Of a stretch of DNA of 64,000 nt, positions 1 to 9,281 are shown piece after piece (the stretch's first letter is position 1; each line of letters opens with the position of its first letter). The DNA is from Streptococcus anginosus (GTDB taxonomy: Bacteria; Bacillota; Bacilli; Lactobacillales; Streptococcaceae): assembly GCF_900636475.1 (NCBI RefSeq), contig NZ_LR134283.1, positions 682,001-746,000 of the forward strand, given 5' to 3'. Position numbers and translations under genes: made by a program. The notes under the pieces were generated by a model. The model had not been told where the DNA came from. It saw nothing but the letters and a program-made list of their open reading frames with translations, and did no database searches.

Positions 1-731
1 ATAGATTTCGCTTCGTTGAATACACCAGCACCAGTACCACCGGCTACTTGATAAACAACATCTGCACCAGCTGCATATTGAGCTGCTGCAATCGTCTTCC
101 CTTTAGAAGCATCTCCAAAGCTTTCAGCGTATTTCACATCAATCTTAATAGAAGGATCTACTGATTTCACACCAGCTTCAAAACCTTTTTCAAAACGAGT
201 TAATACAGCACCTTTGATACCACCAACAAAACCAATCATTTTTGTTTTAGTTGTTTTGGCTGCAGCCACACCAGCAAGGTAAGCAGCTTCGTTATCTGCA
301 AAGAGTGCAGAAGCTACATTCTTTTGACCTTTAATTTCATCATCAATAATAACATAGTTAATATCAGAGTGATCCTTTGCAGCAGATTCTACTGCATTAC
401 GAAGAGCAAATCCAATACCAAATACTAATTTGTAATTGCTAGAAGCAGCTTGCTCAAGGTTTGTAGCGTATTCAGATTCGTTTGTAGATTGGAAGTAAGT
501 AAAGCCATGGTCTTTTGTCAATCCATTTTCTTTACCCCAAGCTTGCAAACCTTCCCAAGCAGATTGGTTAAATGATTTATCATCTACACCACCTGTATCT
601 GTAACAATTGCAGCTTTCAAATCCGTCTTTGCATCTTTATTATCTGATTTAGATGCACGGTTACCACATGCAGCAAGTCCAATTGCTGCGACAGCTACTA
701 GACCAAGGCCTAGCCATTGTTTCTTGTTCAT
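1..731 (-). CDS. BMP-family nucleoside-binding lipoprotein (C-terminus beyond window)
   Basis: This is the substrate-binding lipoprotein of a BMP/PnrA-type ABC transporter, a family that usually captures purine or pyrimidine nucleosides at the outer face of the membrane. Translation from the ATG ending at 731 gives a short basic start, a hydrophobic segment and a lipobox (LAAC, lipid-modified Cys near residue 23), followed by an Asn/Lys/Asp-rich linker. Family features follow: VTDTGGVDDKSFNQS, then LVFGIGFAL and later IGFVGGIKG. The gene is cut by the left edge, so the C-terminus and any ATPase or permease genes are not seen. It lies 72 bp downstream of cdd on the same strand, which fits nucleoside uptake feeding the salvage enzymes. 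Family call is firm; exact substrate is inferred. Confidence 0.9.
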   Translation of the reverse strand, partial: MNKKQWLGLGLVAVAAIGLAACGNRASKSDNKDAKTDLKAAIVTDTGGVDDKSFNQSAWEGLQAWGKENGLTKDHGFTYFQSTNESEYATNLEQAASSNYKLVFGIGFALRNAVESAAKDHSDINYVIIDDEIKGQKNVASALFADNEAAYLAGVAAAKTTKTKMIGFVGGIKGAVLTRFEKGFEAGVKSVDPSIKIDVKYAESFGDASKGKTIAAAQYAAGADVVYQVAGGTGAGVFNEAKS

Positions 732-803
732 CTCTGAACCTCCTAAATAAGATGTGCAACAACGTTGCAAGATTAACTATGGTCAAATGACCTTTTTTAC
801 TAA

Positions 804-1193
804 CTAGTCTAAGTTAGTAAAAGAATATGGAAGTAATTCCCTGACCGTCATCACGACCGTCGACTTATCTTTGGCAACAAGCGTTACCTTTAAATCCTTA
901 GAAAAAAATTCTGCCATTACTTGTCGACAAGCTCCGCATGGAGAAACAGGCTGTTCGGTTTCACCGTAGACGATTAACTCCTCAAAATCTGTAACACCTT
1001 CAGAAACCGCTTTAAAAATAGCTGTGCGTTCCCCGCAATTTGTCAAACCAAAACTAGCATTTTCAATGTTCACACCTGTAAAAATCTGACCATTTTTTGC
1101 TACTAGTACGGCACCAATTGGAAAATGAGAATAAGGAACGTAGGCCTTTTTACTTGTCTCAATAGCTAGATCAATCAACTTAGTAGTCGCCAC
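804..1193 (-). CDS. cdd: Cytidine deaminase
   Basis: Cytosolic zinc enzyme that deaminates cytidine and deoxycytidine to uridine and deoxyuridine in pyrimidine salvage. The 129-residue length is that of the small tetrameric class. Zinc ligands and the catalytic Glu are visible: C53-G-E55 in NCGERTAIF, and the PCGAC motif with C86 and C89. The start is a GTG with AAGGAG about nine bases upstream; the gene overlaps the end of deoC by 14 bp, indicating translational coupling in the nucleoside operon. Nothing unusual is seen in the sequence. Confidence 0.96.
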   Translation of the reverse strand: MATTKLIDLAIETSKKAYVPYSHFPIGAVLVAKNGQIFTGVNIENASFGLTNCGERTAIFKAVSEGVTDFEELIVYGETEQPVSPCGACRQVMAEFFSKDLKVTLVAKDKSTVVMTVRELLPYSFTNLD

Positions 1194-1842
1194 TAGCTTT
1201 TTCTCCTTTCATAATGGCTACACCAGAAGAAGCTCCGATACGCGTTGCGCCTGCTTCAATAAATGCAACTGCATCTTCATACGAACGAGCGCCTCCTGAA
1301 GCTTTGACACCCATATCTGGACCCACTGTCTTTCTCATCAAAGCCACATCATGAACAGTAGCGCCTCCAGTTGAAAATCCAGTTGAAGTTTTTACAAAGT
1401 CTGCACCAGCTTTTTGGGCTAACTGACACGCTACAACTTTTTCTTCATCAGTTAACAAACAAGTTTCGATAATTACTTTTACAAGTGTGTCACCGCTTGC
1501 TTCCACAACAGCAGCAATATCTTCTTCTACCAACACCAGATTTTGAGATTTCAAAGCACCAATATTGATAACCATGTCTACTTCGTCTGCTCCGTTCTTA
1601 ATGGCATCTTTTGCCTCAAAAGCTTTTACAGCAGGTGTATTTGCACCCAAAGGGAAACCAATAACCGTACAAACCTTAACATCTGTATCTCGTAATCCTT
1701 CTGCTGCAAAGCTGACCCAAGTTGGGTTGACACAGACACTTGCAAAATCATATTCTCTTGCTTCTTCAATCAATTTTTCAATTTGCTCTTGTTGAGCATC
1801 TGGTTTCAAAAGCGTATGATCAATGTATTTATTCAACTTCAT
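1180..1842 (-). CDS. deoC: Deoxyribose-phosphate aldolase
   Basis: Cleaves 2-deoxyribose-5-phosphate to acetaldehyde and glyceraldehyde-3-phosphate, feeding deoxynucleoside sugar into glycolysis. The 220-residue TIM-barrel protein shows the Schiff-base lysine K151 in [13 protein letters not shown], the acidic activator in [10 protein letters not shown] (D89) and the second lysine K180 in [10 protein letters not shown]. The ATG follows AGGAGAACCGAAA. It lies 18 bp after pdp and overlaps cdd, so the order pdp-deoC-cdd matches sequential degradation of pyrimidine deoxynucleosides. Confidence 0.97.
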   Translation of the reverse strand: MKLNKYIDHTLLKPDAQQEQIEKLIEEAREYDFASVCVNPTWVSFAAEGLRDTDVKVCTVIGFPLGANTPAVKAFEAKDAIKNGADEVDMVINIGALKSQNLVLVEEDIAAVVEASGDTLVKVIIETCLLTDEEKVVACQLAQKAGADFVKTSTGFSTGGATVHDVALMRKTVGPDMGVKASGGARSYEDAVAFIEAGATRIGASSGVAIMKGEKASGDY

Positions 1843-1860
1843 TTTCGGTTCTCCTGTAAG

Positions 1861-3138
1861 TTAAGCGATTACTTCAATAATCTCTTGAACTTTTTTCGGC
1901 TCATTACTTATTTTAACATTTTTTTTGAATTCTGTAACTAGTTCTTGTGAAATTTTTTCATTTGCATAAACTTTTGCGACAATTTCACCAATTTCGACTG
2001 ATTCTCCGACTTTCTTTTCAAAAACAATTCCTGTTTCAAAGTCTAAGGCGTCCGTTTTCACAGCTCGGCCAGCACCCAGTCGCATAGCAAATAGGCCAAA
2101 TTCCATAGCTGGTAATTCAGAAATATAACCAGCTTCATCTGCAGTTACTTCTACAACGTATTTTGCTGAAGAAGGGCGGTACAAATCTTCTAAATCGCCA
2201 CCTTGCGCTGCAACCATGGCTTCAAATTTTTGAAGAGCTGAACCATTAAATAGATGTTCTCGAACCTCGTCTACAGTTTTTTCGACATTTGCTAACCCGA
2301 GCATGATTTGACCTAATTCACAAATAAATTCAGTCACATCTTCCCGACCTTTTCCTTGCAAAATATCCAAAGCTTCCAGAATTTCCAAACGATTACCAAT
2401 ACTGGTTCCTAAAGGTTGGCTCATATCGGTGATAACAGCAGTTGTTCTACGCCCAACTGCCTTTCCTAAATCAACCATAGTGCGAGCTAGAGCACGCGCA
2501 TCATCCAAATTCTTCATAAATGCGCCTTCACCAACTGTCACATCTAGTAAAATACTATCTGCACCAGCTGCGATTTTCTTACTCATAACAGAACTTGCGA
2601 TTAAAGGAATAGTATCAACAGTCGCCGTCACATCACGCAAAGCATACAACAACTTGTCTGCCTTCACCAACTGATCAGACTGACCAATGACGGATAGTCC
2701 AATATCCTGTACTTGCTTAATAAATTCTTCTTGGCTGCGCTCAATTTGAAATCCTTTAATGGACTCTAATTTATCAAGCGTTCCCCCTGTGTGACCGAGT
2801 CCACGACCGCTCATTTTAGCAACAGGGATTCCAAAACTAGCTACCAAAGGCACCAATACAAGCGTTACCTTGTCTCCTACGCCTCCGGTTGAATGCTTAT
2901 CAACCTTAACTCCAGATATAGCTGACAAATCAATTTGCTGACCTGTCCCTACCATGGTCATGGTCAAATCAGATATTTCACGAGTGGTCATGCCTTTAAA
3001 ATACACTGCCATTGCAAAAGCTGACATTTGATAATCTGGCACAGTTCCAGCAACATAACCTTCAATTAACCACTTGATTTCATCGCTGGTTAATTCTAAG
3101 CCGTCTCGCTTTTTCTGAATCACATCAACTGCTCTCAT
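1861..3138 (-). CDS. pdp: Pyrimidine-nucleoside phosphorylase
   Basis: Phosphorolyses uridine, deoxyuridine or thymidine to the base and (deoxy)ribose-1-phosphate. The 425-residue protein belongs to the thymidine/pyrimidine phosphorylase family: the phosphate-binding signature KHSTGGVGDK lies near residues 81-90, followed by MSGRGLGHTGGTLDKLES, and the C-terminal domain is present. The start ATG shares bases with the stop of the upstream methyltransferase (ATGA), and deoC follows after 18 bp. Whether it is the broad pyrimidine or the thymidine-specific enzyme cannot be decided by eye; the Firmicutes context favours the broad one. Confidence 0.94.
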   Translation of the reverse strand: MRAVDVIQKKRDGLELTSDEIKWLIEGYVAGTVPDYQMSAFAMAVYFKGMTTREISDLTMTMVGTGQQIDLSAISGVKVDKHSTGGVGDKVTLVLVPLVASFGIPVAKMSGRGLGHTGGTLDKLESIKGFQIERSQEEFIKQVQDIGLSVIGQSDQLVKADKLLYALRDVTATVDTIPLIASSVMSKKIAAGADSILLDVTVGEGAFMKNLDDARALARTMVDLGKAVGRRTTAVITDMSQPLGTSIGNRLEILEALDILQGKGREDVTEFICELGQIMLGLANVEKTVDEVREHLFNGSALQKFEAMVAAQGGDLEDLYRPSSAKYVVEVTADEAGYISELPAMEFGLFAMRLGAGRAVKTDALDFETGIVFEKKVGESVEIGEIVAKVYANEKISQELVTEFKKNVKISNEPKKVQEIIEVIA

Positions 3139-3728
3139 ATTTCCTTCCTACTTCTAAGGATATAATATCCCTTATCTTTTTTTAGAATTTCGCAGTTTCC
3201 AAAAACTTCTTCCATCTTGGCTTTGGCACTTGGGGCACCTTGTTTTTTTTGAATAACAATGGTTAAATCCCCACCGTCTAGTAAGTGCGTATAACTTCCT
3301 GTAATCACCTCATGAACGACCTGTTTCCCTGCTCGAATCGGTGGATTACTGATAATATGATGAAATCTCCCTTCTACATTTTGATAAATATTAGATTGAA
3401 AAATCGTAGCTAGGGCTTGATTGCGCTCAGCATTTTGACGCGCCAAATCAAGAGCGCGCTGATTTATATCAACAAGCGTCGCTTCGACTTCTTTAGCTTT
3501 GACTAAAGTCAGTCCCAATGTTCCATAGCCACAACCAACATCTAATACGCTTTCTTGCTTATGAAAATCAAGACACTTTAAAAGAACTTGACTGCCATAA
3601 TCAATCATTTTCTTACTAAAGACTCCTGCATCAGTCAAGAAAGTCATCTTTTGACCCAGAAGCTGAACCTTCAATTCGTGAATATCATGCTCTGCATCTG
3701 GATTTTCTGCGAAATACATTTTAGCCAT
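3135..3728 (-). CDS. RsmC/RlmG-like class I SAM-dependent methyltransferase
   Basis: A 197-residue methyltransferase resembling the C-terminal catalytic half of RsmC (16S rRNA guanine-N2 methyltransferase). Visible motifs are the SAM-binding DVGCGYGTLGLTL and the catalytic SNPPIRAG, typical of base N-methyltransferases. It is first in the nucleoside operon and overlaps pdp by the ATGA junction, a common arrangement in streptococci although the functional link is unclear. Target is inferred to be rRNA by family. The divergent promoter region shared with coaA lies immediately upstream. Confidence 0.85.
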   Translation of the reverse strand: MAKMYFAENPDAEHDIHELKVQLLGQKMTFLTDAGVFSKKMIDYGSQVLLKCLDFHKQESVLDVGCGYGTLGLTLVKAKEVEATLVDINQRALDLARQNAERNQALATIFQSNIYQNVEGRFHHIISNPPIRAGKQVVHEVITGSYTHLLDGGDLTIVIQKKQGAPSAKAKMEEVFGNCEILKKDKGYYILRSRKEI

Positions 3729-3750
3729 AAAACTATTTTAACATAAAGAC

Positions 3751-3797
3751 CTTTTATTTGTAAACCGTTTACAATTCGTTTAAAATTATGTTATACT
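3751..3797. promoter_or_regulatory. Divergent promoters with a 17-bp palindrome between the nucleoside operon and coaA
   Basis: An inverted repeat TTGTAAAC-C-GTTTACAA spans 3758-3774. On the plus strand TTTACA (3768-3773) and TATACT (3792-3797), 18 bp apart, form the coaA promoter. On the minus strand the other arm also reads TTTACA and is followed 18 bp later by TAAAAT, serving the methyltransferase-pdp operon. The palindrome therefore covers both -35 boxes. It resembles a LacI-family/cre site but has one extra central base; the regulator is unknown. Confidence 0.6.
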
Positions 3798-3822
3798 ATT
3801 TGTCAACTAATAGGAGTACATA

Positions 3823-4743
3823 ATGACCAACGAATTTATTCATTTTGAAAAAATTAGTCGAAAAACTTGGCAAAATCTGCATCGCAAAACAACCCCACCT
3901 TTGACTCAAAAAGAGCTAAATTCCATCAAAAGTTTCAATGATAAGATTAGCCTTCAAGATGTGACAGACGTTTATCTCCCTTTAACCAATCTTATTCAGA
4001 TTTACAAGCGTTCAAAAGAGGATTTGGCATTCTCGAAAGGGATTTTTTTACAGAAAGCAAGCAAGCGGCAACCGTTCATCATTGGTGTTTCTGGAAGTGT
4101 CGCTGTTGGAAAATCTACTACTAGTCGGCTGTTGCAAATACTTTTATCTCGGACATTTTCAAATGCAACTGTTGAATTGGTAACAACAGATGGATTTCTT
4201 TATCCTAATGCTCATTTGGAAGAGCAAAATCTCCTCAAGCGCAAAGGATTTCCAGAAAGTTATAACATGGAGTTGCTGCTTGATTTCCTTGACAACATCA
4301 AAAATGGACAAGACTATCAGATTCCCGTTTATTCACATGAAATTTATGATATTGTTCCTGATAAAAAACAGTCTGTTACAGCTGCAGATTTTGTCATTGT
4401 TGAGGGTATCAACGTTTTCCAAAATCCACAAAATGAACGCCTCTATATGACGGATTTCTTTGATTTTTCGATTTACGTGGATGCAGAAGTTGAAAATATC
4501 GAAACTTGGTATCTGGACCGCTTTAAAAAATTGCTCACTTTAGCAAAAGAAGATCCAAATAACTATTATCATCCTTTCACTTCTCAGCCAGAAATCAAAG
4601 TTATGGAATTCGCTCAAAATGTCTGGAAGTCGATTAACCTTGTGAATTTGCAAGATTATATCGAACCCACACGCAACCGAGCTGAAGTTATTCTTCATAA
4701 AACAGAAAATCATGAGATTGATGAAATTTACTTAAAAAAATAA
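3823..4743 (+). CDS. coaA: Type I pantothenate kinase
   Basis: Phosphorylates pantothenate, the first and usually feedback-controlled step of CoA synthesis, in the cytosol. The 306-residue length is typical for bacterial CoaA. The P-loop [15 protein letters not shown] lies near residues 89-103, and [17 protein letters not shown] and the family C-terminus follow. The ATG has AGGAG seven bases upstream. It is transcribed divergently from the nucleoside operon, followed after about 70 bp by rpsT with its own promoter. Confidence 0.97.
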   Translation: MTNEFIHFEKISRKTWQNLHRKTTPPLTQKELNSIKSFNDKISLQDVTDVYLPLTNLIQIYKRSKEDLAFSKGIFLQKASKRQPFIIGVSGSVAVGKSTTSRLLQILLSRTFSNATVELVTTDGFLYPNAHLEEQNLLKRKGFPESYNMELLLDFLDNIKNGQDYQIPVYSHEIYDIVPDKKQSVTAADFVIVEGINVFQNPQNERLYMTDFFDFSIYVDAEVENIETWYLDRFKKLLTLAKEDPNNYYHPFTSQPEIKVMEFAQNVWKSINLVNLQDYIEPTRNRAEVILHKTENHEIDEIYLKK

Positions 4744-4749
4744 AAAGGC

Positions 4750-4778
4750 TTGTCAAATCTCAACTTTTCATATATAAT
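4750..4778 (+). promoter_or_regulatory. rpsT promoter
   Basis: TTGTCA (4750-4755) and TATAAT (4773-4778) are separated by 17 bp, immediately after the coaA stop codon, giving S20 its own strong sigma-A-type promoter. Confidence 0.75.
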
Positions 4779-4811
4779 TAAATAGTTAGTATATCATTGG
4801 AGGTGAAAACA

Positions 4812-5048
4812 TTGGCAAATATTAAATCAGCTATCAAACGCGCTGAATTAAACGTTAAACAAAACGAAAAAAACTCAGCTCAAAAATCAGCTATGCGTTC
4901 TGCAATTAAAGCATTTGAAGCAAATCCTTCTGAAGAACTTTTCCGTGCTGCAAGCTCAGCTATCGATAAAGCAGAAACTAAAGGTTTGATTCACAAAAAC
5001 AAAGCGAGCCGCGATAAAGCACGCCTTGCTAGCAAACTTGCAAAATAA
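4812..5048 (+). CDS. rpsT: 30S ribosomal protein S20
   Basis: Small basic 16S rRNA-binding protein of the 30S subunit, 78 residues from the TTG at 4812 ([14 protein letters not shown]). I prefer this TTG to the in-frame ATG at 4797 because the Shine-Dalgarno GGAGGTG lies at 4799-4805, inside the longer reading frame, and because S20 proteins begin MANIKSA. A single-gene transcription unit with its own promoter and a terminator at 5061-5086. Confidence 0.97.
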   Translation: MANIKSAIKRAELNVKQNEKNSAQKSAMRSAIKAFEANPSEELFRAASSAIDKAETKGLIHKNKASRDKARLASKLAK

Positions 5049-5060
5049 TCTGCATAACGT

Positions 5061-5086
5061 AAAAAGAGCTCAAAGGAGCTTTTTTT
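5061..5086 (+). terminator. rpsT terminator
   Basis: Stem AGCTC/GAGCT with loop AAAG, extended by A-run/T-run pairing and ending in seven T residues. Confidence 0.8.
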
Positions 5087-5111
5087 GTTGCTGAAAACAG
5101 AAAGGCTAGAT

Positions 5112-5621
5112 ATGAAAATCGCAATTATCGGCTACTCCGGCTCTGGAAAGTCTACACTTGCTAAATATTTAGCAAAACATTATGACATCTCACTGCTTCA
5201 TTTGGACACGCTACAATTTGTACCCAATTGGGAAATGAGTGACCGCTGCTGGATGCAAGAGCAAGTTAGGGATTTTTTAGAAGCCAGAAAAAGCTGGGTG
5301 ATAGACGGAAACTACAGCTCCTGCTGCTATGAAGAGAGAATGGAGCAAGCAGACCAAATTATCTTTTTAAATTTCTCGCGTTGGAGCTGTCTTTTACGGG
5401 CTGCAAAGCGTCATTCCAAGAACAGAGGTAAGGTCAGAGACAGTATGGCACAAGGTTGTCCAGAAAAGTTTGATTGGGAATTTATCCGCTGGATTTTACA
5501 TGACGGACGAACTGCTAACATTCAGAAACAATATGAAAAACTTCAAAAAACGTACTCTTATAAATGGATAACCCTTCACAATCAAAAAGAATTAGATAAC
5601 TTTTTAGCGCAATTTTCATAA
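5112..5621 (+). CDS. P-loop NTPase, topology-modulation/adenylate-kinase-like
   Basis: A 169-residue nucleoside/nucleotide-kinase-like protein of the family often annotated as DNA topology modulation protein (FlaR-like); true substrate unknown. Walker A is GYSGSGKSTLAKYLA near residues 8-15 and LHLDTLQFVPNW follows, as in that family. Start chosen at ATG 5112 with AAAGG upstream; an upstream TTG at 5085 sits in the rpsT terminator T-run and is unlikely. A monocistronic gene between rpsT and the convergent peptidase. Confidence 0.8.
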   Translation: MKIAIIGYSGSGKSTLAKYLAKHYDISLLHLDTLQFVPNWEMSDRCWMQEQVRDFLEARKSWVIDGNYSSCCYEERMEQADQIIFLNFSRWSCLLRAAKRHSKNRGKVRDSMAQGCPEKFDWEFIRWILHDGRTANIQKQYEKLQKTYSYKWITLHNQKELDNFLAQFS

Positions 5622-5669
5622 AAAACAAGAGCTATATTCTTAACTGAACTGAAGATAGCTCTTGTTTTT
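5621..5669. terminator. Bidirectional terminator
   Basis: Perfect 15-bp stem (5621-5635 with 5655-5669, arms ending in A-run and T-run) between the convergent P-loop kinase and peptidase genes; it can end transcription in both directions. Confidence 0.9.
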
Positions 5670-5670
5670 T

Positions 5671-7284
5671 TTATTTTTTAATACAGTCAATATGTTCTAG
5701 CAAATATAACAGAAATTGAGGAATCGTCTCCAACATATCCTTTTCATAGACGCGTTCCGTCAACTGATGTAAATCTTTTCCCCAGGGTCCTAGATTGATG
5801 CCAGGAACATTGATGTCCTGAATTTTCTCAAAATCAATCGAATATAAATGTTCAGGAACAGCCATACTCTCGATAATTTTCTGATACTCTTTAACAGATT
5901 TTTCTAAAGCACAGTAACTAATGTCACAGATTCCCATAAAGGATTCTTCGACTTTTAAACGACTAGCTCCTTGTTCAACCAAGTAATCCCTATAAAATGC
6001 AATGAGTTTTTCAATATCAACCACGCTATTTTTCAGATGCCGACAATTCATGGAAGGATAATAAGGTGGTGCGATAGCCAGCACAACAAATGCTTCCTTT
6101 TTATCATAGAAATCTAACACCTTTTGAACAGTTGCAATGGTTATTTCTTGATAGCTTGATCCCGCTTGAAATGCTTTATAAGCAAATTGGTTTACCTTGT
6201 GCATAAATTCTTCAAATCCAGCCTTCTTTTGACATAACTGGATTAATTCTTCATAAGTCAATACATGAGGTTTTGTGACTTTTTTATCCTCTTTATAAAT
6301 CACCTGCAAAGCCTGATAACGCTCATAAAACTCATCAACGGCTTCTTGGCAGAGTTGTTGAATCGTCGTCATCAGCTCTTTCGGACTTTTATCTAAATAA
6401 AGAACACTAAAATAACCTGCTGCTCTTAAAACCGTTGACACATCATAATTTTCCTTCAAATCACGCATGTAAGACCACGAAGGCAAAGGAGCCTGCTCTC
6501 CATAAATCGAATCCGACAAGCGGGAATTAAGGTCAATTTTTTCCACTACTTTTGCGAGGAGTGAAACAGCATTGATACCTTTGAGAGGCTCTTTCATGTG
6601 GGAAAGAATACCCTGCGTGACCACGACAGGCATCATTTTCCCAACTGTTCCAACATGCAATACTTTTTCTTGAACAGAATTGCTTTCAAATGGTTCTGAA
6701 TCAATCGCCAAGATATAATTCAGATGAAATTTCTTTTTCAGATCAGCAAGCAAACCTACCGCAGCTCGCATTCCCTGAGAATAGGATTCCTCATCTCCAA
6801 CTGATAAATAAAGAAGATTCACTTCTCCTTCTGCTTTGCTCGCATATTCTGCTACTACTCCCAATTGCAAAGCCAACGCTGCTTTCATATCACATGACCC
6901 GCGACCAAACTGCCATTCGTTAGAAGTTATATCTTCTAACACATCTTGACCCAGTGAAGCACTTGCTAAAGCCTTTTTCAAAGCAACATTATCAAAAGCA
7001 AATTCCTTTAAATTTCCAAAATCCTCAATATCTACCGTATCATGGTGATGAAACAAAATCACTGTATCTGCACAATGACCTTTTACCAAAGCCCAATTAA
7101 CACTACGCTGGTAAATATCATCCGGAATCTGATAGGTGCCAAAATAATCTGAATGCTCCTGAAAATACAGCAGACTGCCAATATAGTGATTGAGAAAATT
7201 TTCTATATTTCTTTCTGAACTCGTATGGGTGAAACTCTCAATTGCCATACTCTTGTCAAAAATATCTTGAATCCTATTTTTCAT
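5671..7284 (-). CDS. M20-family peptidase, RocB-like
   Basis: A 537-residue metallopeptidase-like protein similar to RocB of the M20 family. Metal-site motifs are visible: ILFHHHDTVD, GRGSCDMKAALALQLG and GDEESYSQGM, with a C-terminal SIDFEKIQDINVPGINLGPWG segment typical of the subfamily. Start set at ATG 7284 (MKNRIQDIFDKS), which has AAGGAG six to seven bases upstream; a longer frame to 7344 would add 20 residues without an RBS. No signal peptide is seen, so it is cytosolic. RocB in Bacillus is linked to arginine use, but no arginine genes are near, so the substrate is uncertain. Confidence 0.85.
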   Translation of the reverse strand: MKNRIQDIFDKSMAIESFTHTSSERNIENFLNHYIGSLLYFQEHSDYFGTYQIPDDIYQRSVNWALVKGHCADTVILFHHHDTVDIEDFGNLKEFAFDNVALKKALASASLGQDVLEDITSNEWQFGRGSCDMKAALALQLGVVAEYASKAEGEVNLLYLSVGDEESYSQGMRAAVGLLADLKKKFHLNYILAIDSEPFESNSVQEKVLHVGTVGKMMPVVVTQGILSHMKEPLKGINAVSLLAKVVEKIDLNSRLSDSIYGEQAPLPSWSYMRDLKENYDVSTVLRAAGYFSVLYLDKSPKELMTTIQQLCQEAVDEFYERYQALQVIYKEDKKVTKPHVLTYEELIQLCQKKAGFEEFMHKVNQFAYKAFQAGSSYQEITIATVQKVLDFYDKKEAFVVLAIAPPYYPSMNCRHLKNSVVDIEKLIAFYRDYLVEQGASRLKVEESFMGICDISYCALEKSVKEYQKIIESMAVPEHLYSIDFEKIQDINVPGINLGPWGKDLHQLTERVYEKDMLETIPQFLLYLLEHIDCIKK

Positions 7285-7389
7285 CAATGGCTCCTTCAAC
7301 TTTTTATAAAAATAGCTTGCTAGCCTTATTATATACCTCAACAATCATCGTTTCAATCTATTTTTCATCCTCTGATTCTATAAAATTTA

Positions 7390-7427
7390 CGCAAACGTTT
7401 GCGCTGTAAAGATTATTTTGCTAAAAT
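7390..7427 (+). promoter_or_regulatory. amyA promoter with LacI-family operator
   Basis: A perfect 14-bp palindrome CGCAAACGTTTGCG (7390-7403) overlaps the -35 region TTGCGC (7399-7404), followed after 17 bp by TAAAAT (7422-7427) with a TG extension. The centre and arms match sites of LacI-family sugar regulators; a MalR-type maltodextrin regulator or CcpA are the candidates. Confidence 0.7.
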
Positions 7428-7460
7428 AATAGCCAACAAGATAAGAAAGAAGTATCTCGT

Positions 7461-8909
7461 ATGGAAAATCAAACATTGATGCAATATTTTGAATGGTATC
7501 TACCAAATGACGGACAACATTGGAATCGTTTGGCAACAGACGCTCCACATCTAGCTTCTAAAGGCATTCGCAAGGTTTGGATGCCACCTGCTTTTAAAGC
7601 CACTAGTTCCAACGATGTCGGCTACGGCATTTATGATTTATTTGACTTAGGCGAGTTTGACCAAAAAGGAACGGTTCGGACAAAGTATGGCTTTAAGGAA
7701 GACTATTTGAACGCAATCAAGGAACTCAAAGAAAATGGAATTGAACCCATTGCAGATATCGTTTTAAATCACAAGGCGGCAGCGGATTACAAAGAGAGAT
7801 TTACTGTTATTGAAGTTGACCCAAACGATCGTACAGTTGCACTCTCTGAACCTTTTGAAATTAAAGGTTGGACTAAATTCACGTTCCCAGGTCGCCACAA
7901 AAAATACAATGATTTTGAGTGGCATTGGTATCACTTTACTGGGACTGATTATGATGCTAAGCGAAATAAATCAGGGATTTACCTCATTCAAGGGGACAAC
8001 AAAGGTTGGGCTGACGATGATTTAGTGGACAATGAAAATGGAAATTTCGACTATCTCATGTACGCTGACCTTGATTTTAAGCACCCAGAAGTCATTCAAA
8101 ACCTTTATGATTGGGCAGATTGGTTTATCGAAATAACCGGCATTCATGGCTTTAGGTTGGACGCTATTAAGCATATTGACTCTTTCTTTATGGGAAATTT
8201 TATCCGCGACATTATGGAGAAGTATGGAGAAGATTTCTATGTCTTTGGAGAGTTTTGGAATGGTGATGAAACTGCAAATAACGATTATTTAGGAAGTATT
8301 GACTATCGTTTTGATCTAGTAGATGTCAAACTGCACCACAACTTATTTGATGCTAGCCGCGCTGGGGCGGACTATGATTTGAGAAATATTTTTGAACAAA
8401 CGCTTGTCAAAAACCACCCTAAATCGGCTGTTACTTTTGTCGATAATCATGACACACAACGTGGACAAGCGCTGGAATCAACTGTTGAAGAATGGTTTAA
8501 ACCAGCTGCTTACGCTCTCATTTTGTTGCGTGAAGCTGGGCTTCCTTGTGTGTTCTACGGAGATTACTATGGCATCAACGGCGAATTCGCTCAAGATAGC
8601 TTCCAAACAGTTCTTGATAAATTATTAGATATTCGGCTCAACTTAGCCTATGGTGAACAGACTGATTATTTTGACGACGAGCATTGCATTGCTTGGACCC
8701 GTTCAGGCAAAGACAACGGACAGCCGATTGCTGTCATCTTAACAAACGATCAAGCCAGTTCAAAACGCATGTATGTCGGTAAAAATTGGGCTGGTAAGAA
8801 ATTCAAAGATTACTTAGGAAACAGCTCATCAACCGTGACAATCAAAAAAGACGGCTGGGCAGATTTCCCAGTTGCAGAAAAATCGGTTAGTGTCTGGTCT
8901 GCACAATAA
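7461..8909 (+). CDS. amyA: Cytoplasmic alpha-amylase (GH13)
   Basis: Endo-hydrolyses alpha-1,4-glucans or maltodextrins inside the cell; there is no signal peptide. At 482 residues it matches the intracellular GH13 subfamily of E. coli AmyA and Firmicutes homologues. The four GH13 regions are visible in order: DIVLNH, GFRLDAIKHI with the nucleophile Asp, FGEFW with the acid/base Glu, and FVDNHDT. The promoter carries a LacI-type palindrome overlapping the -35 box, predicting sugar-responsive repression. The gene stands alone, followed by a noncoding repeat region. Confidence 0.94.
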   Translation: MENQTLMQYFEWYLPNDGQHWNRLATDAPHLASKGIRKVWMPPAFKATSSNDVGYGIYDLFDLGEFDQKGTVRTKYGFKEDYLNAIKELKENGIEPIADIVLNHKAAADYKERFTVIEVDPNDRTVALSEPFEIKGWTKFTFPGRHKKYNDFEWHWYHFTGTDYDAKRNKSGIYLIQGDNKGWADDDLVDNENGNFDYLMYADLDFKHPEVIQNLYDWADWFIEITGIHGFRLDAIKHIDSFFMGNFIRDIMEKYGEDFYVFGEFWNGDETANNDYLGSIDYRFDLVDVKLHHNLFDASRAGADYDLRNIFEQTLVKNHPKSAVTFVDNHDTQRGQALESTVEEWFKPAAYALILLREAGLPCVFYGDYYGINGEFAQDSFQTVLDKLLDIRLNLAYGEQTDYFDDEHCIAWTRSGKDNGQPIAVILTNDQASSKRMYVGKNWAGKKFKDYLGNSSSTVTIKKDGWADFPVAEKSVSVWSAQ

Positions 8910-9045
8910 AATAAGGAATACAGATAGAACCAAACCACAAATCACTTTCTATTCTATGACAGAGACAAGAGGAAAACTTAAACTCATTCTCTTTGTTGAT
9001 TAGGGCAACGAAGCAAACCAAAAGCTGGGAGTCCCGTTCGCCCGG

Positions 9046-9209
9046 CTGACAGTATAAACTAAAACTCAGGCAGTCCGTCCGCTCGGCTGACAGTATAAAC
9101 TAAAACTTAGGCAGTCCGTCCGCCAGGATGACAGTATAAACTAAAACTCAGGCGACTCGTCCGCCTAGCTGACAGCATAAACCAAAAGTCAGACAACTCA
9201 TCCGCCCGG
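9046..9209. repeat. Four tandem copies of a 41-bp repeat
   Basis: Units begin at 9046, 9087, 9128 and 9169, each close to CTGACAGTATAAACTAAAAC followed by a GC-rich tail ending GTCCGCYYGG. Copies 1 and 2 are nearly identical; 3 and 4 diverge progressively. A degenerate fragment precedes them (about 9011-9045). The surrounding 8910-9281 has no gene and no convincing open reading frame. Confidence 0.9.
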
Positions 9210-9281
9210 CAGACGGAAGTAAGAAAAAATGATGTTGACATTCCCCAGCCTCAACCATTCAACTCTGCTTTTAAACAAGAT

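Noticed and set aside
9046..9209. 41-bp repeats as a CRISPR array
   Set aside because: Units are directly adjacent with no spacers and no cas genes are present.
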